A stretch of 16,430 nucleotides of DNA. It comes from an uncultured Bacilli bacterium. GTDB lineage: Bacteria; Bacillota_I; Bacilli_A; RF39; UBA660. The stretch is from positions 1 to 16,430 of the forward strand of contig CARMXJ010000029.1 of the NCBI GenBank assembly GCA_949025205.1. The letters are read 5' to 3'. Below are positions 5,774 to 13,454 of this stretch, in pieces (the stretch's first letter is position 1; each line of letters starts with the position of its first letter). The position numbers were made by a program, and so were the translations under genes. The notes under the pieces are model-generated. The model saw only the letters and a list, made by a program, of their open reading frames with translations, did no database searches and was not told where the DNA came from.

Positions 5774-7276
5774 ATGTTAGAAATAAAAGAAGTGAATATA
5801 AAAGTAAAGGAAAGATATTTAATTAAAAATTTATCTTTAACGTTAAATATGGGAGATAAACTTGCCATTATAGGAGAAGAAGGAAATGGGAAATCTACCC
5901 TTTTAAAATCCATTTTAGGAATATGTGAGTACGCTGAAGTAACTGGATATATTAACAGAAAAGAAAATAGAATTGGATATTTAGAACAGTCATTAAGTGA
6001 AGAAAATACAAACAAAAAAGGATATGACTTTTTATTTGAAAACGATATAGAGTATTATGATAAAATAAATTCATTCTATAAAAATATAAAAGAAATGCAT
6101 TTAAGTGATGAAATCTTATCTCAAAAAATGAATACTTTATCCGGTGGAGAAAAAATAAAAATGAGTATATTAAAGCTTTTACTGAACGACTACGATATTT
6201 TATTTTTGGATGAACCCACAAACGATTTAGACATCCAAACATTAGAATGGTTAGAAGACTTTATAAATCATACTAACAAACCCATTGTATATGTTTCACA
6301 TGATGAAACATTATTAAGAAATACAGCCAATAGGATTTTACATATCGAGCAAATACGAAAGAAAACAGATTGTAGACATACTTTATTAAAAATGGATTAT
6401 GATACCTATGTAAATACTAGGCTTCGAAAAATAGACAAACAAACACAAGTGGCAAAGAGCGAAAAAAGAGAGTTTAACAAACAACAAGAAAAATTAAGAA
6501 AAATAATGCAGAAAGTGGAATACGAGCAAGAAACTATTTCCAGGCGTGACCCGCATGGAGCACAAGTATTAAAAAAGAAAATGCATGCCTTAAAATCACA
6601 AGAAAAGAAATTAAACAATACAGATTTAACAGAAATCCCCGATGTAGAAGAAAGCATTTGTTTCTTTTTTGAAGCAGTTGAGATTCCCAAAACAAAAAAG
6701 ATAATAAGTTTAGACATAAAGGAATTAAAAGTACAAGAAAAAGTGCTATCTAGAAATATAAAACTAGAGATAACAGGTCCTGCACATGTATGTATAATAG
6801 GAAAAAATGGAGTAGGGAAATCCACTTTAATGAAAGAAATCTATAACAGTTTAAAAGAAAGAAAAGATATAAAAGTAGGGTATATGCCCCAAAATTATGA
6901 AGATATTCTAGATACATTCGAATATATACAAGACTTCTTATCTTCTTGTGGTCTTAAAGAAGAACTTACAAAATCTAGAATGTATTTAGGAAATATGAAA
7001 TTTACCCAAGAAGAAATGACTTCTAAAATAAAAGATTTAAGCAATGGGACCAAAGCCAAATTATTTCTTGTAAAATTAGTGTTAGAAAAATGCAATGTTT
7101 TATTATTAGATGAACCAACCAGAAATGTAAGTCCTCTCTCTAATCCAGTCATTCGAAAATCTTTAAGAGAATATAAAGGAGCAATTATAAGCATTTCTCA
7201 CGATAGAAGGTATATCGAGGAAGTAATAGATGATGTTTATACCCTAACTGAAAACGGTTTAAGAAAAGATCGATAA
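5774..7276 (+). CDS. ABC-F ribosomal protection protein (Lsa/Vga-like)
   Basis: A 500-residue protein of two ABC domains with no membrane segment, i.e. an ABC-F translation factor. Domain 1 has Walker A GEEGNGKS (34-41), signature LSGGE (122-126), Walker B ILFLDEPTNDLD (142-153) and SHDE (175-178). The charged interdomain linker (about 190-290) includes RRDPHGAQVLKKKMHALKSQ. Domain 2 has Walker A GKNGVGKS (343-350), degenerate signature LSNGT (422-426), Walker B LLLDEPTRNVSPLSNPVIR (443-461) and SHDRR (475-479). The linker and the EPTRNxSPLS block resemble antibiotic-resistance ABC-F proteins of the Lsa/Vga/VmlR type, which displace lincosamides, streptogramin A and pleuromutilins from the ribosome. 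The spectrum here is inference. The ATG at 5774 is chosen over 5753 because only it has an SD (AAGGAGG, 6 nt). Confidence 0.88.
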   Translation: MLEIKEVNIKVKERYLIKNLSLTLNMGDKLAIIGEEGNGKSTLLKSILGICEYAEVTGYINRKENRIGYLEQSLSEENTNKKGYDFLFENDIEYYDKINSFYKNIKEMHLSDEILSQKMNTLSGGEKIKMSILKLLLNDYDILFLDEPTNDLDIQTLEWLEDFINHTNKPIVYVSHDETLLRNTANRILHIEQIRKKTDCRHTLLKMDYDTYVNTRLRKIDKQTQVAKSEKREFNKQQEKLRKIMQKVEYEQETISRRDPHGAQVLKKKMHALKSQEKKLNNTDLTEIPDVEESICFFFEAVEIPKTKKIISLDIKELKVQEKVLSRNIKLEITGPAHVCIIGKNGVGKSTLMKEIYNSLKERKDIKVGYMPQNYEDILDTFEYIQDFLSSCGLKEELTKSRMYLGNMKFTQEEMTSKIKDLSNGTKAKLFLVKLVLEKCNVLLLDEPTRNVSPLSNPVIRKSLREYKGAIISISHDRRYIEEVIDDVYTLTENGLRKDR

Positions 7277-7280
7277 AAAA

Positions 7281-7315
7281 AATAACGAATTACTTTTTAC
7301 TTTCGTTATTTTTTT
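7281..7315. terminator. Bidirectional terminator between convergent genes
   Basis: AATAACGAA (7281-7289) pairs with TTCGTTATT (7302-7310) around a 12-nt loop, flanked by an A-run before and a T-run after. It serves the ABC-F gene on the plus strand and the acyltransferase on the minus strand. The acyltransferase stop codon is in the loop. Confidence 0.75.
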
Positions 7316-7829
7316 CTTGGTCAAATTTTTCCCATAAAGCATCGGTTGTATACAGCCCATTATTTTTTTCTCTCTTTTTGATATATTCCTCAAAAGTTCC
7401 AATGACTTTGGCAGGAACTCCTGCAACAACGGTACCCGCCGGTACATCTTTTGTTACGACACTCCCTGCTGCAATAAGAGCATTCGGTCCTATTTTTACA
7501 TTCGAAAGAATCGTTGTATTGCATCCAATAAAAACATTATCCATCACTTCAATACAGCCAGCTTGGTAACAAAAATCTCCTCTTTTTAAATGATTTAATC
7601 CTAAATGGAAAATATCATGCGTTACAAAAGTAACATTACTTGTTACAATGACATTGTTATGAAATTTAATAAGTTTAGGGTCAGAAGGAATAAAACGAGG
7701 TTGGAAAAAGAAATTTTCTCCTACTTCTCGAAAAATCTGATGTTTAATAATATATTGATTTCTTTTATCACTATTTATAATTGATGCAATTCGCAAGCGA
7801 TGCAATTGATTTTTAGTCCATTCTTTCAT
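7290..7829 (-). CDS. Left-handed beta-helix acyltransferase (hexapeptide O-acetyltransferase type)
   Basis: A 179-residue member of the hexapeptide-repeat acyltransferases, which move acetyl from acetyl-CoA to hydroxyls of sugars or drugs. The coil rungs run from about residue 60 (NNVIVTSNVTFVTHD) to 142, with VMDNVFIGCNTTILSNVKIGPNALIAAGSVVTKDVPAGTVVAGVPAKVIG as the classic final rungs. VTHD (68-71) supplies the likely catalytic His. The C-terminal ~35 residues are charged and helical. Both cap/wall-polysaccharide acetyltransferases and xenobiotic acetyltransferases have this form. The nearby wall genes favour a polysaccharide, but this is inference. The SD AGGAGGG precedes the ATG. Promoter is at 7878-7850 on the same strand. 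Confidence 0.85.
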   Translation of the reverse strand: MKEWTKNQLHRLRIASIINSDKRNQYIIKHQIFREVGENFFFQPRFIPSDPKLIKFHNNVIVTSNVTFVTHDIFHLGLNHLKRGDFCYQAGCIEVMDNVFIGCNTTILSNVKIGPNALIAAGSVVTKDVPAGTVVAGVPAKVIGTFEEYIKKREKNNGLYTTDALWEKFDQEKNNESKK

Positions 7830-7849
7830 ATTTGTAATCCCTCCTTATT

Positions 7850-7878
7850 ATGATACCAAACAAGAAGCATTTTTACAA
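7850..7878 (-). promoter_or_regulatory. Minus-strand promoter of the acyltransferase gene
   Basis: The -35 TTGTAA (7878 to 7873) and -10 TATCAT (7855 to 7850) have a 17-nt spacer and a TG extension before the -10. The LCP gene ends only 17 nt upstream, so the acyltransferase can be transcribed separately although it lies downstream on the same strand. Confidence 0.6.
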
Positions 7879-7894
7879 ATAAAAAGCAGCAATT

Positions 7895-9967
7895 TTATTC
7901 ATCGTCGCTTTCACTATTATCTGTATCTTCTGGACTTCCCGGTATAACAGGGTCTTTATTTTCATTGTCACCCCCAGAAGGAGGTTTTGGATTATCTTCT
8001 CCATCACCATCATTAGGTAATCCAGGAACATTTGGAATATCTGTGTCATCATCCTTATCTCCAGGTTTTGTTGTTTGTGAATTATCATTGTCTTTATCCG
8101 TATCATCATTTCCAGGCTTTGTTTGAGAATTAGTATCTGTATCATCACAAACTTGATTGATATAGATTTCCATATAAGAAATACTTTTTACAAGAGTACC
8201 AATACTAACACTTTGGTTTCCAATTAATCCAGGAACACCTGTACTACAAGTAAATCCTTTTGATAGGGTAATTCTATTACTTGAAGCCCAAGCTTCTGCT
8301 TCACTTACTGTTTTTCCAATAAAGTTTGGAACGGTTGGTTCTTTTCCTCCACCGGTAATTCCTTTTCCAATAATCGGAGAAGAATACTCTTCGTTATAAT
8401 CATAAGAGAATGTTTTAATCATTTCTTCTTTTTTAAGACCTAAATTTACTTCTAAAGCATCGTGGATAGTTTCCAAACTTTTTTCGTAATAGCCAAGAGC
8501 AGATAGTTGCATACCCCCCACCATAACAGGTAGGTTATAAACTTCTAAGTACGTTTTTTGAATGGTTATAAAATCATTTCCTTTTAGTCCTTCAAACAAC
8601 ATATTCTTTAATGTTTGATAGAAAGATAAAATTTGGGTTGTGGATAAGTTTGTTGCAATATTTTTACCCACCACTTCTAAAAGCTTTTCAAAATCAGAGA
8701 AACTACTAACATTCATTACTTTTTTGGCAATCGCTTCAACGATTTGTTGTTGGTGTCTGTTTCTTGCTAAATCACTTGCTAAGAAACCATGCCTATTTCT
8801 AGCATATGCAAGCGCTTGGTCCCCATTTAAATGTTGCATTCCTGTATCCATACAAACTAAATTGGCTAAATCGCGCCATTTATTGCTTTCGCACAATTTT
8901 CCTTTTCCATATTTAGAAACATACACACTATAATCGGGTTGTTCTACTTCTACATCAACCCCACCTAAAGTATTTACTAAATCGATTACTCCATTAAAAT
9001 TAATTTTAGCATAATAATCAATTTCAATATCCACTAAGTTTTGAACGGTATTAATCACACATTCTGTACCATAAGCAGCAGCAGAGTTAATTTTATGATA
9101 TCGATTGTTATTACAAGCAATAGGGACATAAGTATCTCTTGGGATACTAAACATCGTAGCTGTAAGAGTATTAGGATTAAAGGTGATAAGCATTAAGGTA
9201 TCTCCATTAAAAGCAGCATTAGCATTTAATCCATCGTATTCGGAATCCACTCCCATTAATAAAACAGTAAAGGGGTCCGTTAATTTTTTATTCGAATTGG
9301 TAATGGTTTTCGTTTTCATTTGTTCACTATATTCAAATAAAACTTTGGTTTCATTATGAATATTTTCATATACTTCTTCGCTTCCAAAAATAATCGCATA
9401 ATTGCTAGAAACGAAAACCGCATCAACTTCCTTACTATATAACGCACTTAACATCGTAAAATAATCATCGTAATATTCTATTTTTTGGTTTAAATTCTCG
9501 CGATTCAATAGTGTATTTGCTAAAATATAGCCTTCAATATCTTGGTTGTTACTAATCATTCCAATTGTACTAGAACTTTTAAGCTCTGTATCCTTTAAAG
9601 CAATTAAATTTGTTGTGTACGTAGTGTATTCTTGTTGTGAAAACATATCAATTTTATTATAAATTTTATTGATGAGGATAAAAGCAAATACCATGACAAC
9701 AACAAAGATAATTTGGAAAAAAGTAAGAACTCCAAATTTTTTATATTTTCGAGTCAAAATAGTTGATAATCCAAACAAGAAATAAACAAGAAACCAAATG
9801 CCAAACAATACTAAAAGAATAACTCGAATGACCGTTTCAATTCCTACTAAACTTAATAAGGCTTTAGCAAATAATACATACCCTGCAATAAAGGCAATCA
9901 CCAAATTAAAATGCAGAAATACGGTAAATTTATTTGCTCTTTTAATTTTTCTAAATAATACTTTCAT
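7895..9967 (-). CDS. LytR-CpsA-Psr (LCP) ligase with PASTA domain and acidic tail
   Basis: A 690-residue membrane protein of the LCP family, which attaches lipid-linked glycopolymers such as teichoic acids to peptidoglycan outside the cell. Three membrane segments lie at about 17-38, 45-70 and 79-100. Residues about 115-220 resemble part of a periplasmic solute-binding fold (GMISNNQDIEGYIL; YYDDYFTMLSALYSKEVDAVF). The LCP core spans about 230-420 with GDTLML (255-260), SIPRDTYV (274-281), AYARNRHG (387-394) and DLARNRHQQQIV (399-410), which hold the usual Asp and Arg residues. A PASTA domain is at about 545-606. The last ~80 residues are Asp/Pro/Gly-rich and low complexity. Six extracytoplasmic Cys occur as close pairs. 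It is transcribed away from the dockerin-glucosaminidase operon. Confidence 0.92.
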   Translation of the reverse strand: MKVLFRKIKRANKFTVFLHFNLVIAFIAGYVLFAKALLSLVGIETVIRVILLVLFGIWFLVYFLFGLSTILTRKYKKFGVLTFFQIIFVVVMVFAFILINKIYNKIDMFSQQEYTTYTTNLIALKDTELKSSSTIGMISNNQDIEGYILANTLLNRENLNQKIEYYDDYFTMLSALYSKEVDAVFVSSNYAIIFGSEEVYENIHNETKVLFEYSEQMKTKTITNSNKKLTDPFTVLLMGVDSEYDGLNANAAFNGDTLMLITFNPNTLTATMFSIPRDTYVPIACNNNRYHKINSAAAYGTECVINTVQNLVDIEIDYYAKINFNGVIDLVNTLGGVDVEVEQPDYSVYVSKYGKGKLCESNKWRDLANLVCMDTGMQHLNGDQALAYARNRHGFLASDLARNRHQQQIVEAIAKKVMNVSSFSDFEKLLEVVGKNIATNLSTTQILSFYQTLKNMLFEGLKGNDFITIQKTYLEVYNLPVMVGGMQLSALGYYEKSLETIHDALEVNLGLKKEEMIKTFSYDYNEEYSSPIIGKGITGGGKEPTVPNFIGKTVSEAEAWASSNRITLSKGFTCSTGVPGLIGNQSVSIGTLVKSISYMEIYINQVCDDTDTNSQTKPGNDDTDKDNDNSQTTKPGDKDDDTDIPNVPGLPNDGDGEDNPKPPSGGDNENKDPVIPGSPEDTDNSESDDE

Positions 9968-9990
9968 ACGCTACCCTCTCATATTATAGT

Positions 9991-10019
9991 ATTATATAAA
10001 AAAAAACACGTTTTTACAA
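9991..10019 (-). promoter_or_regulatory. Minus-strand promoter of the LCP gene
   Basis: The -35 TTGTAA (10019 to 10014), 17-nt spacer with a T9 tract, and perfect -10 TATAAT (9996 to 9991). A second TATAAT-like box lies closer to the start. The SD GAGGG is just before the ATG at 9967. Confidence 0.65.
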
Positions 10020-10031
10020 TTCCCAATTACT

Positions 10032-10048
10032 TGACAAAAAAATGACAA
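10032..10048 (-). promoter_or_regulatory. Tandem TGTCAW motif in the divergent wall-gene promoter region
   Basis: On the minus strand TGTCAT, five T, TGTCAA form a direct repeat with 11-nt period. This resembles the WalR (YycF) box TGTWAH-N5-TGTWAH, differing at position four of each half. It lies 13 nt upstream of the LCP -35 and about 16 nt upstream of the expected -35 region for the glucosaminidase. TGTCATTTT at 10074-10082 forms an inverted match. A regulator is not proven. Confidence 0.3.
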
Positions 10049-10083
10049 ACAAAATTTGCAAAGTTTCAAAAAATGTCATTTTA

Positions 10084-10092
10084 TGCTATAAT
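10084..10092 (+). promoter_or_regulatory. Extended -10 promoter of the glucosaminidase-cohesin operon
   Basis: TGCTATAAT is a perfect extended -10. The hexamer 17 nt upstream (TTTCAA, 10064-10069) is a poor -35. The SD AAAGGAGG lies at about 10105-10112, before the ATG at 10119. Confidence 0.7.
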
Positions 10093-10118
10093 TTATATAG
10101 AATAAAGGAGGACAAAAA

Positions 10119-11819
10119 ATGAAAAAAAAGCTTTGTTTACTTATCCTATTATTTATTTTCTGTTTTACAACTCTTGAAGTGAAAGCAAGTACAAAAAAAG
10201 CTCTTTTAACAGGAAATGAAGTTAATTTAAGAACAGGGCCTGGTACAAACTATGGAAGTATTGCTTCTTTAAGTTTAGGTTCCGTTTATCCCTTAGTAGA
10301 AGAAATTTTATTCCCAAGTCAAAAAGCATGCAGTGAGGGTTGGTATAAAATCCAATATGGAAATACTGTGGGATATGTTTGTTCATCTTATATTAGTATT
10401 ATGATAGAGCAAGATAATCATGTAACTCCTTCAAATAATTGTGAACAAGAAATGGCAAGTATTGGATTTCCTCAAAGCTATTGGAGTGGTTTATGCAATT
10501 TAAAAGCAAATCATCCCAATTGGAATTTTAAAGCAATAGATACTAATTTAGACTGGAAAACTGTAGTAGAAAAAGAAAGCCAATGTGGACTTAGTGCAGT
10601 TCCAACAGATAATACAGAATACATTGATTTTTCTTGTAGTAATATTTTCGGAGGTTCTTTTAAGCCAGCAAGTCAAAAAGCGGTCGCTTATTATATGGAC
10701 CCCAGAAACTGGCTGGATGAAAAATACATCTTCCAATATTCTTACTTAAAATACGACTCTGCTAGCGCTAATACTTATGAACTTGGTGTAAATGGAATAA
10801 TCGGCCATACGGCATTTTATCAATATCACCAAAGCGTAGGCAATAATCTTTCTTCTATTACAACTGCATCAGGTTCAAGTGCTAATGTAAGTCCCATATT
10901 TTTAGCTTCCAGAATGTTACAAGAATTAGGAAGTAGTACCAATTTATATAATTTGTATAGTGGAAATCATGGATATTATAATTTCTTTAATTATGGGGTT
11001 AATGATAGTTGCGTAAAAGCGAATGGAACAACTACTTGTGGTATTAATTATGCCAAAACTGCTGGTTGGGATAGTCCAAGAAAAGCTATTGAAGGAGCAG
11101 CAGGGCTACTAGCTGCTAATTACATTAACAAAGGACAATATACAACTTATTTACAAAAATTTAACATTGTTCCAACGCAACAAAGTGTCCTTTTTGGCCA
11201 TCAATATATGACCAATATCGCCGCTCCTTCTAGTGAATCCAAGATTACTTATAATTCTTATAAATCTATAGGAATTGTGGATATTGGCCATACCTTTTAT
11301 ATTCCGGTATATCAAAATATGGATGATACAATTCACAATAGCAATAATGGAGGAAGTGGAAGCGAAGAAAACAATGTTACCTCTCTACCCATTAGTACTA
11401 TTGTAACCTCTAGCGGTTATAAATATGAATCTGGAACAATCTCTGGTATTGCTTCTGGAACAGATGTATCAACGATAAGCACTACTTTAGGAGCAATGAG
11501 TGGAAATCCTAATGTTATTGTGACTGATAAAAATGGAAAACAAGTAACAAATGGAAAAATAGGAACAGGTTTTAAAGTGAAAATTTCAAACGGAAAAACA
11601 ACAGAAGAATTACAAGTGGTAATAAAAGGGGATACTTCAGGAGATGGAATAGTAAATGCCTTAGATTTATTACAAGTGCAAAAACATATTTTAAAATCTT
11701 ACTCTTTAACTGGAGTATATTTAAAAGCAGCAGACACTTCTAAAGACGGAAGTATAACAGCTTTAGATTTATTACAAGTACAAAAACATATTTTAGGAAC
11801 GTATACTGTAGAACAATAG
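10119..11819 (+). CDS. Secreted beta-N-acetylglucosaminidase with SH3b and dockerin domains
   Basis: A 566-residue exported peptidoglycan hydrolase. The signal peptide (1-23, KKK then a hydrophobic core, cleavage near VKA-S) is followed by an SH3b domain (about 28-95, VNLRTGPGTNYGSIASLSLG). A glucosaminidase domain (about 115-355) contains the family blocks YYMDPRNWL (191-199), ANTYELGVNGIIGHTAF, SPIFLASRMLQELG (258-271), YNFFNYGV and GWDSPRKAIEGAAGLLAANYI. A beta domain (about 430-500) precedes a C-terminal type I dockerin with two calcium loops, DTSGDGIVNALD (505-516) and DTSKDGSITALD (539-550), each followed by LLQVQKHIL. Eight Cys in the mature chain form four close pairs (71/88, 108/126, 156/173, 298/307). 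The next gene, 10 nt away, encodes a cohesin-like membrane protein, its likely anchor. Confidence 0.92.
   Translation: MKKKLCLLILLFIFCFTTLEVKASTKKALLTGNEVNLRTGPGTNYGSIASLSLGSVYPLVEEILFPSQKACSEGWYKIQYGNTVGYVCSSYISIMIEQDNHVTPSNNCEQEMASIGFPQSYWSGLCNLKANHPNWNFKAIDTNLDWKTVVEKESQCGLSAVPTDNTEYIDFSCSNIFGGSFKPASQKAVAYYMDPRNWLDEKYIFQYSYLKYDSASANTYELGVNGIIGHTAFYQYHQSVGNNLSSITTASGSSANVSPIFLASRMLQELGSSTNLYNLYSGNHGYYNFFNYGVNDSCVKANGTTTCGINYAKTAGWDSPRKAIEGAAGLLAANYINKGQYTTYLQKFNIVPTQQSVLFGHQYMTNIAAPSSESKITYNSYKSIGIVDIGHTFYIPVYQNMDDTIHNSNNGGSGSEENNVTSLPISTIVTSSGYKYESGTISGIASGTDVSTISTTLGAMSGNPNVIVTDKNGKQVTNGKIGTGFKVKISNGKTTEELQVVIKGDTSGDGIVNALDLLQVQKHILKSYSLTGVYLKAADTSKDGSITALDLLQVQKHILGTYTVEQ
11658..11795 (+). 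repeat. Near-identical DNA repeats encoding the two dockerin helices
   Basis: The 36-nt segments 11658-11693 and 11760-11795 differ at only two bases, both synonymous, and both encode ALDLLQVQKHIL. The period is 102 nt (34 codons). Confidence 0.85.
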
Positions 11820-11829
11820 GAGGTATAAT

Positions 11830-13380
11830 ATGAATAAGACAAAAATTATTTTTATAGGAATCTTGTTATTTTTACTATTCCCTATTTTAGTAAATGCGGC
11901 ATCTGGGACTGTAAAGGTCACAGGATCTTCTACAGCGATTGTAGGAAACCAAGTAAAGGTAACAGTTACTCTTTCCAGTAATACCGCCATTGGTAGTTGG
12001 AATTTAAGCTTAAATTATAATAAAAATTATTTACAACTTGTAGATTGTAATACAGAAGCAAAAGGTACCATTATGGCAAATTCTTCTTCAGGAACCAAAT
12101 CAAAAAGCTATACGTTTACATTTAAAGCACTAAAAAGTGGAAACACAAATGTATCGATTGGAAGTTACGAAGCTTATGCTTATTCTGATTTAAGTAGTAT
12201 GAATTTGAGTGTAAATACTCTTTCTATGAAAATTATGACACAACAAGAATTGGAAGCAACCTATAGTAAAGATAATGATTTAAAAGAATTAGCAGTAGAA
12301 GGTTACGGGCTAACTCCAGATTTTTCTAAAGCTACTTTAGAATATCACTTAACGATCCCATCAGATGTTACAAAAATAAATATTATAGCAACTAAAAATG
12401 ATAATAATGCAAGTCTTACTGGAGATGGAGAACATGAAGTTATAGAAGGTAAAAATCAGTTTGAAATTATTGTAACAGCTCAAAACGGAAGTGAAAAAAA
12501 ATACATTCTAAATATCGAAGTAGAAGATATAAATCCTATAAAGGCTATGATAAAAGAAAGCAATTATACTCTTGTTAAAAGAAAAGATGTCCTAACAAAA
12601 CCAGATGCTTATGAAGAGACATCCATTACGATAAATAATATAGAAATACCTGCTTTTTATAGTGAAATCACTAAATTTACGTTAATAGGGTTAAAAGATG
12701 ATACTGGAAAAATTTATCTTGCTATTTATGATGAAAAAACAAAAGAGTATACTTTATACAATGAAACAAAAGCAAATGCTTTAAATCTTTACTTAACTGA
12801 TTTTCCAAGTGCTATAAAAGGATATACAAAAACAACAATCAAAATAAATGAGGTAGAAGTACTCGCTTATAAAAAAGAAGGAACAAGTCGATTTGCAATT
12901 GTTTATGGAATGAACTTAGAAACTGGAAAATATGATTACTATAAATACGATACAGAAGAAAATACGTTCCAAATTTGGGATAAAGAAGAAATAGATGCTT
13001 TAACAAAAGATAAAGAAACCTATACTTATGCTTGTTATGCTTTTGGCGGAGGACTTTTAGTTTCATTCTTATTAATTATTTCATTATTATGTAAAAAGAA
13101 GAAAAAGAAAAATAATAAAAAAATAGATAGAATAGAAAAACAAGAAGAAAAACCAAGTCAACCAAAAAAAGAAATAGAAAATGACTTTTGGGCAGATGAA
13201 AAAAAACATCATAAAAAAGAAAAGGAAAAAGAGCCATTTAAAAAGCCAGAACAAGATAAGAAAAGCATTGAAGAAGCTATTGAAAATTGGGAAGACATAA
13301 AAAAAGAAGAACCACAAGAACAACAACTAAGTTCCAATGAAGAACTATTTGGTATCAATAGTACGAGGAAAAATGACTAA
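11830..13380 (+). CDS. Membrane-anchored cohesin-like surface protein
   Basis: A 516-residue type I membrane protein. The signal peptide (1-23, cleavage near VNA-A) leads to a cohesin-like beta sandwich (about 26-136: GTVKVTGSSTAIVGNQVKV, GSWNLSLNYNKNYLQLV, SYTFTFKALKSGNTNVSI). A cadherin-like beta-sandwich domain (PF12733 type) lies at 148-232, with LKELAVEGYGLTPDFSKATLEY and the closing NGSEKKYILNIEV. An unassigned beta-rich region (240-390) follows, then one membrane helix (about 399-421), then a Lys/Glu-rich cytosolic tail of ~95 residues. The upstream gene's TAG stop overlaps this gene's SD (AGGAGG), so the pair is co-translated. The partner has a dockerin, supporting a surface receptor for the glucosaminidase. 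Cohesin assignment is by pattern and context; another adhesion fold is possible. Confidence 0.8.
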   Translation: MNKTKIIFIGILLFLLFPILVNAASGTVKVTGSSTAIVGNQVKVTVTLSSNTAIGSWNLSLNYNKNYLQLVDCNTEAKGTIMANSSSGTKSKSYTFTFKALKSGNTNVSIGSYEAYAYSDLSSMNLSVNTLSMKIMTQQELEATYSKDNDLKELAVEGYGLTPDFSKATLEYHLTIPSDVTKINIIATKNDNNASLTGDGEHEVIEGKNQFEIIVTAQNGSEKKYILNIEVEDINPIKAMIKESNYTLVKRKDVLTKPDAYEETSITINNIEIPAFYSEITKFTLIGLKDDTGKIYLAIYDEKTKEYTLYNETKANALNLYLTDFPSAIKGYTKTTIKINEVEVLAYKKEGTSRFAIVYGMNLETGKYDYYKYDTEENTFQIWDKEEIDALTKDKETYTYACYAFGGGLLVSFLLIISLLCKKKKKKNNKKIDRIEKQEEKPSQPKKEIENDFWADEKKHHKKEKEKEPFKKPEQDKKSIEEAIENWEDIKKEEPQEQQLSSNEELFGINSTRKND

Positions 13381-13410
13381 AAGAGTCTATTTTTCTTCAT
13401 TTTTTTTTTT
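13369..13410 (+). terminator. Likely terminator of the glucosaminidase-cohesin operon
   Basis: AAAAATGA (13369-13376) pairs with TCATTTTT (13398-13405) and an inner AAAA/TTTT, then the T-run continues for several bases. The stem overlaps the stop codon and is A/T-rich. Confidence 0.45.
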
Positions 13411-13418
13411 GTTTACGT

Positions 13419-13424
13419 TATAAT
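13419..13424 (+). promoter_or_regulatory. -10 element for the TagO-type gene
   Basis: A perfect TATAAT lies 30 nt before the ATG at 13455. The -35 position holds TTCATT, a poor match, and there is no TG extension. Confidence 0.45.
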
Positions 13425-13454
13425 AAAAATAGATAAAAATGGAAGTGAAGTAAA

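Noticed and set aside
7873..8148. 91-codon minus-strand ORF rich in Met and Ile
   Set aside because: It is an alternate frame of the repetitive Asp-rich tail of the LCP gene and has no ribosome site of its own.
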